DNA of 64,000 nucleotides, taken from Noviherbaspirillum autotrophicum (GTDB lineage Bacteria > Pseudomonadota > Gammaproteobacteria > Burkholderiales > Burkholderiaceae_D). Both the position numbers and the translations under genes were made by a program. Positions 56,853-64,000 of this stretch are shown here, piece after piece; positions within the stretch are counted from its first letter, which is position 1; each line of letters starts with the position of its first letter. The notes under the pieces were generated by a model. It ran no database searches and had not been told where the DNA came from. It was given only the letters and a program-made list of their open reading frames with translations. The DNA lies in contig NZ_JWJG01000028.1 of assembly GCF_000818395.1 (NCBI RefSeq), positions 2,193,397 to 2,257,396 of the forward strand, written 5' to 3'.

Positions 56853-57785
56853 ATGGCACAAGCATTGCCCAAGAAAATACGCGTGCCTGTTCACGGCGTT
56901 CTACTGCTCGACAAAGCTGCCGGTCACTCCAGCAACGATGTACTGATCAAGGCCAAGCGTCTGCTGAACGCACAAAAGGCGGGACATACGGGCACCCTCG
57001 ACCCGTTCGCGACGGGGTTGTTGCCACTCTGTTTTGGCGAGGCGACGAAGTTTGCCCAGGATTTGCTCGATGCCGACAAGACGTACGAGACCGTCGTGCA
57101 CCTAGGCATAACGACCACGACCGCAGACACCGAAGGCGAGGTTGTTGAAACACGTAACGTCGAGGTGACGCTGGAACGAATTGAGGCGGTTCTCGCACAG
57201 TTTCGTGGCGACATCGATCAAGTGCCACCAATGCACTCGGCATTGAAGCGTGACGGCAAACCCCTCTATGAATACGCTCGTGCTGGCGTCACGCTCGAGC
57301 GCGAGGCGCGCCGAGTAAGGATTTACACGCTGGATCTGCTCGATTACCGTGCGCCGTTTCTGACGCTGCGTGTTCATTGCAGTAAAGGAACCTATATTCG
57401 GGTGCTGGGACAGGACATCGGGGAAGCACTCGGCTGCGGCGCGCATTTGCAGGCCTTGCGCCGCACGCAAGTGGGGGCGCTGAGCCTCGATGCCGCAGTC
57501 ACGCTGGAACAGCTGGCCGAAACGGCCGATGGCGAGCGTGAAGCATTGCTGGCGCCGGTCGATGCATTGCTGTCGACGTTTCCGGCGGTGTCGTTATCCG
57601 AAGAATTGGCCAGGCGTTTTCTGCACGGCCAGCGTCTTGCCTTGGGCAAGGAAGGGCATGTCCAGCAGACGGCAGGCAGGGTTCGCGTGTATCGCGAATC
57701 TGACCGCAGCCTGCTTGGCACAGCGCAATTAATGGAATTCGGCGTGCTCGCACCCGAGCGCCTGATTGCCACCGGCACCCATTAA
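56853..57785 (+). CDS. truB: tRNA pseudouridine55 synthase TruB
   Basis: A 310-residue TruB that makes pseudouridine 55 in the T loop of tRNAs. The catalytic segment KAGHTGTLDPFATGLLPLCF contains the catalytic Asp in GTLDP. A later conserved motif, VHCSKGTYIRVLGQDIGEAL, and a PUA-like C-terminal region follow. Length and start agree with the family. It is the last gene of the operon. Its stop overlaps by four bases the stop of the convergent protease gene. Confidence 0.95.
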   Translation: MAQALPKKIRVPVHGVLLLDKAAGHSSNDVLIKAKRLLNAQKAGHTGTLDPFATGLLPLCFGEATKFAQDLLDADKTYETVVHLGITTTTADTEGEVVETRNVEVTLERIEAVLAQFRGDIDQVPPMHSALKRDGKPLYEYARAGVTLEREARRVRIYTLDLLDYRAPFLTLRVHCSKGTYIRVLGQDIGEALGCGAHLQALRRTQVGALSLDAAVTLEQLAETADGEREALLAPVDALLSTFPAVSLSEELARRFLHGQRLALGKEGHVQQTAGRVRVYRESDRSLLGTAQLMEFGVLAPERLIATGTH

Positions 57786-58600
57786 CCTGCCGGTTTTTGT
57801 GATCTTGCCGAGTCGTAGAGGAACATGACTTTCGCGCTATAGGATTCGAGGTCGGCGATCCGCGTTTCGTGCGACGGATGGGTGCTCATGAATTGCGGCG
57901 GCTGTTTGCTGTTCGTTCCCTGCATCTTGTGCCAGACCGAGATCGCAGCGCGCGGATCGTACCCGGCGCGCGCGGCCAGTTCCACGCCCATGCGGTCGGC
58001 CTCGGTTTCATGCTCGCGGCTGTTCGGCAGCAAGTACAGGTATTTCGACATGTCCCCCGCCAGATTCATCTGGCCCTGGTTGGCGCCAGCCGCGATCCCG
58101 ACCAGGGTGAGCCCGAGTTGCGTGCCCAGCTGCTGGGATGCGCGTTCGCGGCCATGCTCGCGCAACGCATGCGAGATTTCATGCCCCATGATGGCGGCGA
58201 TTTCATCATCGCTCAGTTGCAATTTTTCAATGATGCCGCTGTAGAACGCGATTTTGCCGCCAGCGGCGCAAAACGCATTCAGCTCATCGGACGTAATGAC
58301 ATTGACTTCCCATGGCCAGCCCGGTGCGTCCGGGCGAAACACTGCCGTATGCGGTATCAGCCGGTGGGCGATCGCGCGCACGCGCGCGACCATGGCAGCG
58401 TTCTGGTTCAGCGAATTTTTCTTGGCCGCGCCGCGCATCATGTCGCTGTACGACGCGCTCATTTGCTGATTGAACTTGTTCGATGAAAAAGTCATGTATT
58501 GAGGCCGGTTGACGCCGACCACGCCGGGCGAGGTGGTGCTGACTTGGGCGCATGCGGTCAGGATCAACAAGGCGAACAGGGAGAAAAATCGTGTTGTCAT
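57782..58600 (-). CDS. M48-family zinc metalloprotease, probable lipoprotein
   Basis: A 272-residue protease. The N-terminus MTTRFFSLFALLILTACAQV has a lipobox (LTAC), so it should be a membrane-anchored lipoprotein. The zinc-binding HExxH is MGHEISHALREHGRERA (~residues 140-157), with a third ligand in EHETEADRMG near 205. The M48 family includes periplasmic proteases such as LoiP/YggG that process or clear envelope proteins. Start chosen to give the lipobox; an upstream extension reads poorly. Confidence 0.9.
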   Translation of the reverse strand: MTTRFFSLFALLILTACAQVSTTSPGVVGVNRPQYMTFSSNKFNQQMSASYSDMMRGAAKKNSLNQNAAMVARVRAIAHRLIPHTAVFRPDAPGWPWEVNVITSDELNAFCAAGGKIAFYSGIIEKLQLSDDEIAAIMGHEISHALREHGRERASQQLGTQLGLTLVGIAAGANQGQMNLAGDMSKYLYLLPNSREHETEADRMGVELAARAGYDPRAAISVWHKMQGTNSKQPPQFMSTHPSHETRIADLESYSAKVMFLYDSARSQKPAG

Positions 58601-58773
58601 ATTCCACTCGTAAGATCGCAGGGTTTTTCGTTGCATGAGTATAAGTTAATAAACTGGAATCTTGTGTGCCTTGTATTTCAGCAAGCAAGCTTTTGAATTT
58701 CAAGGGTTTTTCCAATTCTTTGCGGCGCCGCATGCTATAATTTTCGGTTTTCCGTATTCAGCACCTCACGACC

Positions 58774-60609
58774 ATGTCAAACACTAAACGCGCCCTGCGC
58801 AACATCGCCATCATCGCCCACGTCGACCATGGCAAAACCACGCTGGTCGACCAGCTGCTGCGCCAGTCGGGTACCTTCCGCGAGAATCAGCAAGTCGATA
58901 ACCGCGTGATGGACTCGAACGATCTGGAAAAGGAGCGCGGCATCACGATTCTGGCGAAGAACTGCGCAGTCGAATACAACGGCACCCACATCAACATCGT
59001 TGATACCCCGGGCCACGCCGACTTCGGCGGCGAAGTGGAGCGTGTGCTGTCGATGGTCGATTCCGTGCTGCTGCTAGTCGATGCGGTCGAAGGCCCGATG
59101 CCGCAGACCCGTTTCGTGACGCGCAAGGCGCTTGCGCTGGGTTTGAAACCGATCGTGGTGGTCAACAAGATCGACCGTCCGGGCGCACGTCCTGACTGGG
59201 TGATCAATGCGACGTTCGAATTGTTCGACAAGCTGGGCGCGACCGAAGAACAGCTCGATTTCCCGGTGGTATATGCATCGGCGCTGAACGGCTACGCCAG
59301 CCTCGACTCGACCGTGCGCGAAGGTGACATGAAGCCGCTGTTCGATGCAGTGCTGGAACACGTGCCGGTGCGCGACGACGACCCGGACGGCCCGCTGCAG
59401 CTGCAGATTTCCTCGCTCGATTATTCGTCGTATGTCGGCAAGATCGGTATCGGCCGCATCAGCCGCGGTCGCGTGAAGGCGCTGCAAGACGTGATCATCA
59501 TGAACGGCCCGGATTCGACGCCGACCAAGGCACGTATCAATCAGGTGCTGAAGTTCAAGGGCCTGGAGCGCGTACTGGTAGATGAAGCGATGGCTGGCGA
59601 TATCGTGTTGATCAACGGCATCGAAGAGCTCGGCATCGGCACCACGGTGTGTGCCCCTGACAAACCGGATGCATTGCCGATGCTGAAGGTCGACGAACCG
59701 ACGCTGACGATGAACTTCCTGGTCAACAACTCGCCGCTGGCCGGCCGCGAAGGCAAGTTCGTGACCAGCCGCCAGCTGCGCGACCGTCTCGACCGCGAAT
59801 TGAAATCGAACGTGGCATTGCGCGTCAACGATACCGGCGACGACACGACGTTCGAAGTATCGGGTCGCGGCGAATTGCACCTGACCATTTTGCTGGAAAA
59901 CATGCGCCGTGAAGGTTATGAACTGGCCGTTTCTCGACCACGCGTGGTGTTCAAGGAAATCGATGGCGTCAAGTGCGAGCCGTATGAATTGCTGACCGTG
60001 GACGTGGAAGATGCGCACCAGGGTGGCGTGATGGAAGAACTGGGCCGTCGTCGTGGCGACCTGCAGAATATGGAACCGGACGGCAAGGGCCGCGTGCGTC
60101 TCGAATACCGCATCCCGGCACGCGGCTTGATCGGCTTCCAGTCCGAATTCATGACGCTGACGCGCGGCACCGGCCTGATGAGCCATATTTTCGACGACTA
60201 CTCGCCGGTTGACATGAACAAGCCGGAACTGGCAGGCCGTCGCAATGGCGTGCTGATTTCCCAGGATGACGGCGCAGCAGTTGCCTACGCACTGTGGAAG
60301 CTGCAGGATCGCGGCCGCATGTTTGTCAGCCACAACGATCCGGTGTACGAGGGCATGATCATCGGTATCCATTCGCGTGACAACGACCTGGTCGTGAACC
60401 CGATCAAGGGCAAGCAACTGACCAACGTGCGCGCGTCCGGCACCGACGAAGCGGTGCGCCTGGTGCCGCCGATCCAGCTGACGCTGGAATATGCCGTGGA
60501 ATTCATCGAGGACGACGAGTTGGTCGAAATCACGCCGAAGAGCATTCGCCTGCGCAAGCGCCATCTGAAGGAGCATGAGCGCAAGAAGGCTTCGCGCGAG
60601 GCGGCGTAA
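58774..60609 (+). CDS. typA: Ribosome-associated GTPase TypA/BipA
   Basis: A 611-residue translational GTPase related to EF-G and LepA. G motifs: [19 protein letters not shown] at ~15-33, [20 protein letters not shown] and [13 protein letters not shown]. Four further domains, with the BipA-specific C-terminal domain, follow ([20 protein letters not shown] and [20 protein letters not shown]). It assists assembly of 50S subunits and cold adaptation. Single gene preceded by a TATAAT box near 58736; terminator-like hairpin downstream. Confidence 0.96.
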   Translation: MSNTKRALRNIAIIAHVDHGKTTLVDQLLRQSGTFRENQQVDNRVMDSNDLEKERGITILAKNCAVEYNGTHINIVDTPGHADFGGEVERVLSMVDSVLLLVDAVEGPMPQTRFVTRKALALGLKPIVVVNKIDRPGARPDWVINATFELFDKLGATEEQLDFPVVYASALNGYASLDSTVREGDMKPLFDAVLEHVPVRDDDPDGPLQLQISSLDYSSYVGKIGIGRISRGRVKALQDVIIMNGPDSTPTKARINQVLKFKGLERVLVDEAMAGDIVLINGIEELGIGTTVCAPDKPDALPMLKVDEPTLTMNFLVNNSPLAGREGKFVTSRQLRDRLDRELKSNVALRVNDTGDDTTFEVSGRGELHLTILLENMRREGYELAVSRPRVVFKEIDGVKCEPYELLTVDVEDAHQGGVMEELGRRRGDLQNMEPDGKGRVRLEYRIPARGLIGFQSEFMTLTRGTGLMSHIFDDYSPVDMNKPELAGRRNGVLISQDDGAAVAYALWKLQDRGRMFVSHNDPVYEGMIIGIHSRDNDLVVNPIKGKQLTNVRASGTDEAVRLVPPIQLTLEYAVEFIEDDELVEITPKSIRLRKRHLKEHERKKASREAA

Positions 60610-60656
60610 ACTGATGCTGCACCACGGCCAAGACGGCGTGGTGAAATGAATCGCAA

Positions 60657-60690
60657 GCCCGGCCGCCCTTTGGGGGCGCCGGGTTTTTTT
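60657..60690 (+). terminator. Intrinsic terminator after typA
   Basis: CCCGGC and GCCGGG with inner C- and G-rich arms form a GC-rich stem followed by seven T residues. Confidence 0.82.
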
Positions 60691-60705
60691 ATATCTGTAT
60701 TGCCT

Positions 60706-61611
60706 ATGCCATTTCTGAATCCGCATCGACGCGCGATCGTGCTGATGATTATCGCTCCCACTCTGTGGAGCATCGCTGGCGTGCTGACGCGCCATCTGGA
60801 AGCGGCTCGCAGTTTCGAAGTCACGTTCTGGCGCAGCTTTTTTTCCGCGCTGTTTGTGGCAGGCGCGCTGATTTCGCAGCAGGGCGTGCGCTCTGCCGTG
60901 AAAACCGTGCGCGCAGTTGGTTCGCTGGGCGTGGTGAGCGGCTTGATGTGGTGTGCGATGTTCACCTGCTTCATGATTGCGCTGACCAAGACCACGGTCG
61001 CGAATACGCTGATCGTCATGAGCGTGTCACCGCTGCTGACCGCCTTTCTGGCCTGGTTGTTGCTCAAAGCTGACATTCCGCATCGCACCTGGCTGGCGAT
61101 TGTCGCCGCGTTCGCCGGGATCCTGTGGATGTTCGTGCGCAGCATTAATGACGTCGGCGGGCAGCACTTGGTCGGAATGCTGATCGCCAGCGCGGTGCCG
61201 GTCGCGGCGGCGGTCAACCTGATTGCCATCAAGCGGGCAGGGCATGGCGTCGACCTGATTCCCGCCGTTTTCCTGGGCAGCGTATTTGCGGCCATCCTGA
61301 TGCTGCCGCTGGCGTGGCCTCTCCAAACCTCACTGCATGACCTGGCGATCCTGGCAACGCTCGGCTTTTTCCAGCTCGGCCTTCCATGCATGCTGATGGT
61401 GCGCGCCGCGCGCCACCTGTCGGCGCCGGAAGTGTCGCTCTTGGCGCTGCTGGAAGTGCTGCTGGGGCCCTTGTGGGCATGGCTGGGCGCCGGAGAAGTG
61501 CCGACGCAGGAAACGCTGATCGGCGGCGCCGTCGTGATGGCGGCGCTGGTGTCGAATGAACTGGCCGCCATGCGCGACGTCACCCTGCGCCGCGGCACCC
61601 CTGTTCAATAG
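60706..61611 (+). CDS. EamA/DMT-family transporter
   Basis: A ~301-residue inner-membrane protein of the drug/metabolite transporter (EamA) superfamily, with about ten hydrophobic helices in two repeats (e.g. NTLIVMSVSPLLTAFLAWLL and LLALLEVLLGPLWAWLGAGE). These proteins export amino acids, metabolites or other small molecules; the substrate is not predictable. The start at 60706 (MPFLNPHRRAIVLMIIAP) is preferred because the upstream in-frame ATG at 60646 lies before the typA terminator. It is convergent with the aminotransferase. Confidence 0.87.
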   Translation: MPFLNPHRRAIVLMIIAPTLWSIAGVLTRHLEAARSFEVTFWRSFFSALFVAGALISQQGVRSAVKTVRAVGSLGVVSGLMWCAMFTCFMIALTKTTVANTLIVMSVSPLLTAFLAWLLLKADIPHRTWLAIVAAFAGILWMFVRSINDVGGQHLVGMLIASAVPVAAAVNLIAIKRAGHGVDLIPAVFLGSVFAAILMLPLAWPLQTSLHDLAILATLGFFQLGLPCMLMVRAARHLSAPEVSLLALLEVLLGPLWAWLGAGEVPTQETLIGGAVVMAALVSNELAAMRDVTLRRGTPVQ

Positions 61612-61614
61612 GCG

Positions 61615-61636
61615 GGAACGGTCGGATGACCGTTCC
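61615..61636. repeat. Hairpin between convergent EamA and aminotransferase genes
   Basis: Perfect nine-base arms GGAACGGTC and GACCGTTCC around GGAT lie between two convergent genes. There is no T-run, so it is a weak or accessory terminator. Confidence 0.5.
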
Positions 61637-61647
61637 TGCATGAACAA

Positions 61648-63009
61648 CTAGGCGGGCGCGTGCTCGGCGGCGGGGATTGCCTTTTGCGTTTTCAGGACGT
61701 CGGCAATCGCGGCGAACAGTTGATCGACTTGCAGCTGGTCGATGATCAGCGGCGGTGACAGCGCGATGATGTCGCCGGTGGTGCGGATCAGGACGCCTTT
61801 TTCCCAGAAACATTTCAGGAATACGTCGAAGGCCCGCGTGCCCGGCTTGCCCGGCACGCCTTCGAGCTCGATGCCGCACACCAGCCCGAGGTTGCGGATG
61901 TCTTTTACGTACGGTACGCCCTTGAGCTGATGTGCAGCTTCTTCGAAATACGGCGCCATGGCGGCTGCACGGTCGAATAAACCTTCTTCGGTGTAGACAT
62001 CGATGGCCGCGATGGCGGCGGCAGCTGCCAGCGGATGGCCGGTGTAGGTATAGCCATGGAAGAATTCAATCGCATTTTCCGGCGCGGCATCGAGGAATGC
62101 GTCTTGAATGTCTTGCCGTACGAGTACCGCACCCATTGGCACTGCGGCATTGGTCAGGCCCTTGGCGCAGGTAATCATGTCCGGCACCACGCCAAAGTGA
62201 TCGGCGGCAAACGCCGCGCCGAGGCGCCCGAAGCCGGTGATGACTTCATCAAAGATCAACAGGATGCCGTACTTGTCGCAGATGGCGCGCAGTTTTTGCA
62301 GGTAGCCCTTGGGCGGCAGGATCACGCCGGTCGAGCCCTGGATCGGTTCGACGATGACGGCGGCCACGGTGGCCGGGTCGTGCAGGGCGAGCAGGCGTTG
62401 TTCCAGCTCGTCCGCCAGTTCCGCGCCGTGTTCCGGCAAGCCGCGCGAAAATGCATTCTTTGCGATATCGAGCGGATGGCGCAGGTGGTCGGCGCCAGCC
62501 AGCGTCGGGCCGAAATGCTTGCGGTTGCCGGCGATGCCACCGACCGCGATGCCGCCGAAACCGACGCCGTGGTAGCCGCGCTCGCGGCCGATCAGGCGGG
62601 TGCGCAAACCGTCGCCGCACATGCGGTGGTAAGCCAGTGCGATCTTCAGGGCGGTGTCGACCGATTCCGAGCCGTCGTTGCAGAAAAAGACGCGGTTCAA
62701 ACCTTCCGGCGCGATGGATGCCAGCTTGCTGGCAGCCTCGAATACGAGCGGATGGCCCATCTGGAAGGTCGGCGCGTAGTCCATCACGGCGGCTTGCTGC
62801 TGGATGGCGGCGGTGATTTTCGGATGGCAGTGGCCGGCGTTGACGCACCACAGGCCGGAAGTGCCGTCGAGGATCTGGCGGCCGTCATCGGTCGTGTAGT
62901 ACATGCCGGATGCGGCGGCGAGCAGGCGCGGCCTGGACTTGTATTGCCGGTTGGCGGTGAAGGGCATCCAGAAATGGCTGGTGTCGATATTGTCAGGTAT
63001 CTCTTTCAT
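61648..63009 (-). CDS. Omega-amino acid:pyruvate-type aminotransferase (class III)
   Basis: A 453-residue PLP-dependent class-III aminotransferase. It starts [20 protein letters not shown] and has [17 protein letters not shown], typical of beta-alanine/omega-amino acid:pyruvate transaminases. Cofactor residues: [20 protein letters not shown] (phosphate region), [13 protein letters not shown] with the pyridine-ring Asp, and the Schiff-base lysine K283 in [14 protein letters not shown]. It probably interconverts an omega-amino acid or amine with an aldehyde using pyruvate. The start ATG follows AAAGAGAG; upstream in-frame residues are ignored. Confidence 0.92.
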   Translation of the reverse strand: MKEIPDNIDTSHFWMPFTANRQYKSRPRLLAAASGMYYTTDDGRQILDGTSGLWCVNAGHCHPKITAAIQQQAAVMDYAPTFQMGHPLVFEAASKLASIAPEGLNRVFFCNDGSESVDTALKIALAYHRMCGDGLRTRLIGRERGYHGVGFGGIAVGGIAGNRKHFGPTLAGADHLRHPLDIAKNAFSRGLPEHGAELADELEQRLLALHDPATVAAVIVEPIQGSTGVILPPKGYLQKLRAICDKYGILLIFDEVITGFGRLGAAFAADHFGVVPDMITCAKGLTNAAVPMGAVLVRQDIQDAFLDAAPENAIEFFHGYTYTGHPLAAAAAIAAIDVYTEEGLFDRAAAMAPYFEEAAHQLKGVPYVKDIRNLGLVCGIELEGVPGKPGTRAFDVFLKCFWEKGVLIRTTGDIIALSPPLIIDQLQVDQLFAAIADVLKTQKAIPAAEHAPA

Positions 63010-63137
63010 GCGGCTCTCTTTGGGAGTGGGTGCTGTGGCGATGTTTCGCCCTTGGCGGCCAGATGATTTCTGGGCTTTTACTCTGTACAACAGCGCATCA
63101 ATGCAACGGACTCTGTCCGGTACAATACCGGCTAATT

Positions 63138-64000
63138 ATGAGCGCCTCATTGAAATCCGCCAAGTTGCCCCCGCGCCGCCTGTCTGTTGCTCCGATGCTG
63201 GATTGGACAGACCGTCATTGCCGCATGTTTCACCGCCAGATCACGCGCCATACCTGGTTGTACACCGAGATGGTGACGACTGGCGCGCTGCTGTACGGCG
63301 ATGTGGCCCGCCATCTCAATTTCAATGACGAGGAACATCCTGTCGCATTGCAGCTGGGTGGCAGCGAACCGGCCGACCTGGCGAAAAGCGCGAAGCTGGG
63401 CGAGCAATGGGGCTACGACGAAATCAACCTGAATTGCGGCTGCCCGTCCGAGCGCGTGCAGAAGGGGGCCTTCGGCGCCTGCCTGATGGCAGAGCCGCAA
63501 CTGGTCGCCGATTGTGTCAAGGCCATGCGCGACGCAGTGGCGATCGACGTGACGGTCAAGCACCGCATCGGCATCGACCAGGTCGACTCCTACGAGTTCG
63601 TGCGCGACTTCGTCGGCACCATTGCCGATGCCGGTTGCCAGACCTTTATCGTACATGCGCGCAATGCGATCCTGAAGGGATTGAGCCCTAAGGAAAACCG
63701 CGAAATCCCGCCGCTCAAGCCCGACTATGCCTACCGCCTCAAGCGCGACTTCCCGCAGCTGGAAATCATCATCAACGGCGGCATCAAGACGCTGGTCGAG
63801 ATCGATGCGCATCTGCGCCAGGTCGACGGCGTGATGATCGGGCGCGAGGCCTATCACAATCCCTACCTGATGGCGGCCTTCGATGCCCGCTATTACGGTG
63901 ATGCGGCGCCGGTGAAATCACGCGCCGAGGTGTTGCAGGCGATGCTGCCCTATATTCACGACCAACTCGCGCGGTATGGAAAGGTTGCCGGCAAGAGTGA
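63138..64000 (+). CDS. dusA: tRNA-dihydrouridine synthase DusA (3' end outside window)
   Basis: The first ~287 codons of a DusA-type dihydrouridine synthase, running off the right edge. It starts [20 protein letters not shown]. The FMN-binding start [15 protein letters not shown] (~16-30) and the catalytic loop [20 protein letters not shown] (~98-116; the catalytic cysteine is probably C102) are intact. [20 protein letters not shown] is the DusA family motif. It reduces uridines at positions 20/20a in the tRNA D loop. Divergent from the aminotransferase. Confidence 0.93.
   Translation, partial: MSASLKSAKLPPRRLSVAPMLDWTDRHCRMFHRQITRHTWLYTEMVTTGALLYGDVARHLNFNDEEHPVALQLGGSEPADLAKSAKLGEQWGYDEINLNCGCPSERVQKGAFGACLMAEPQLVADCVKAMRDAVAIDVTVKHRIGIDQVDSYEFVRDFVGTIADAGCQTFIVHARNAILKGLSPKENREIPPLKPDYAYRLKRDFPQLEIIINGGIKTLVEIDAHLRQVDGVMIGREAYHNPYLMAAFDARYYGDAAPVKSRAEVLQAMLPYIHDQLARYGKVAGKS

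Noticed and set aside
58720-58741. TTGCGG and TATAAT before typA considered as a sigma-70 promoter
   Set aside because: Only ten bases separate the two boxes, too short for sigma-70; the TATAAT may be used with another -35.
59074-60795. 573-codon minus-strand reading frame opposite typA
   Set aside because: It lies wholly on the back of typA, with no recognisable domain; a codon-bias shadow typical of GC-rich genes.

Overview
The window is a chromosomal segment of a beta-proteobacterium, most probably order Burkholderiales and family Oxalobacteraceae (Herminiimonas, Herbaspirillum or Noviherbaspirillum-like). This placement is my inference from gene order and protein flavour: rimP-nusA-infB-rbfA-truB, clpS-clpA near bpt and aat, an E. 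coli-type NADP isocitrate dehydrogenase, and an nirB-nirD-nasA nitrate assimilation operon. GC content is high in most genes and visibly lower around 22.0-25.1 kb and 27.7-29.8 kb.

Layout. Positions 1-4276 hold the end of an assimilatory nitrite/nitrate reductase operon (nirB C-terminus, a 40-residue membrane peptide, nirD, nasA). Positions 4.5-21.5 kb are accessory metabolism with several local regulators: a YaiI-like protein, a zinc alcohol dehydrogenase, an AraC-type regulator diverging from a five-gene cluster (BASS-type symporter, extended SDR, classical SDR, secreted heme-motif/beta-propeller protein, MFS transporter), a Ser/Gly-rich secreted protein, a tautomerase-DUF4865-carboxymuconolactone decarboxylase group diverging from a LysR regulator, a DUF2946/outer-membrane barrel/TlpA group that looks metal related, and a dienelactone hydrolase diverging from a GlxA-type regulator.

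Positions 21.5-29.9 kb are the variable part: several poorly characterised genes, a complete IS66-family element (25185-27676) without a matching target duplication, a 5'-truncated RepA/DnaB-like ATPase, and a tyrosine integrase that has lost its C-terminal catalytic tyrosine, next to tRNA-Arg(CCT). I read this as the decayed end of an integrative element.

Positions 30-64 kb are conserved housekeeping genes: uup, a SirB1 protein, murJ, rpsT, a DUF192 protein, rluE, icd, a Cache histidine kinase/response regulator pair, a cold-shock protein, the N-degron genes clpS-clpA/bpt/aat with pyrD between them, an amt gene with a well-formed NtrC/sigma-54 type promoter, a Nudix hydrolase, the initiator tRNA, scpB, rluB, the rimP-nusA-infB-rbfA-truB operon behind a leader with a terminator, an M48 protease, typA, an EamA exporter, an omega-aminotransferase, and dusA running off the right edge.

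Functionally, the left edge (nitrate to ammonium) and the amt promoter share nitrogen supply as a theme. The right half is mostly protein synthesis, ribosome maturation and protein turnover. No CRISPR array, rRNA, toxin-antitoxin pair or recognisable defence system was seen. The least explained parts are the five-gene cluster at 8.2-13.9 kb, the His-rich barrel group at 17-19 kb, and the leader of the nusA operon.
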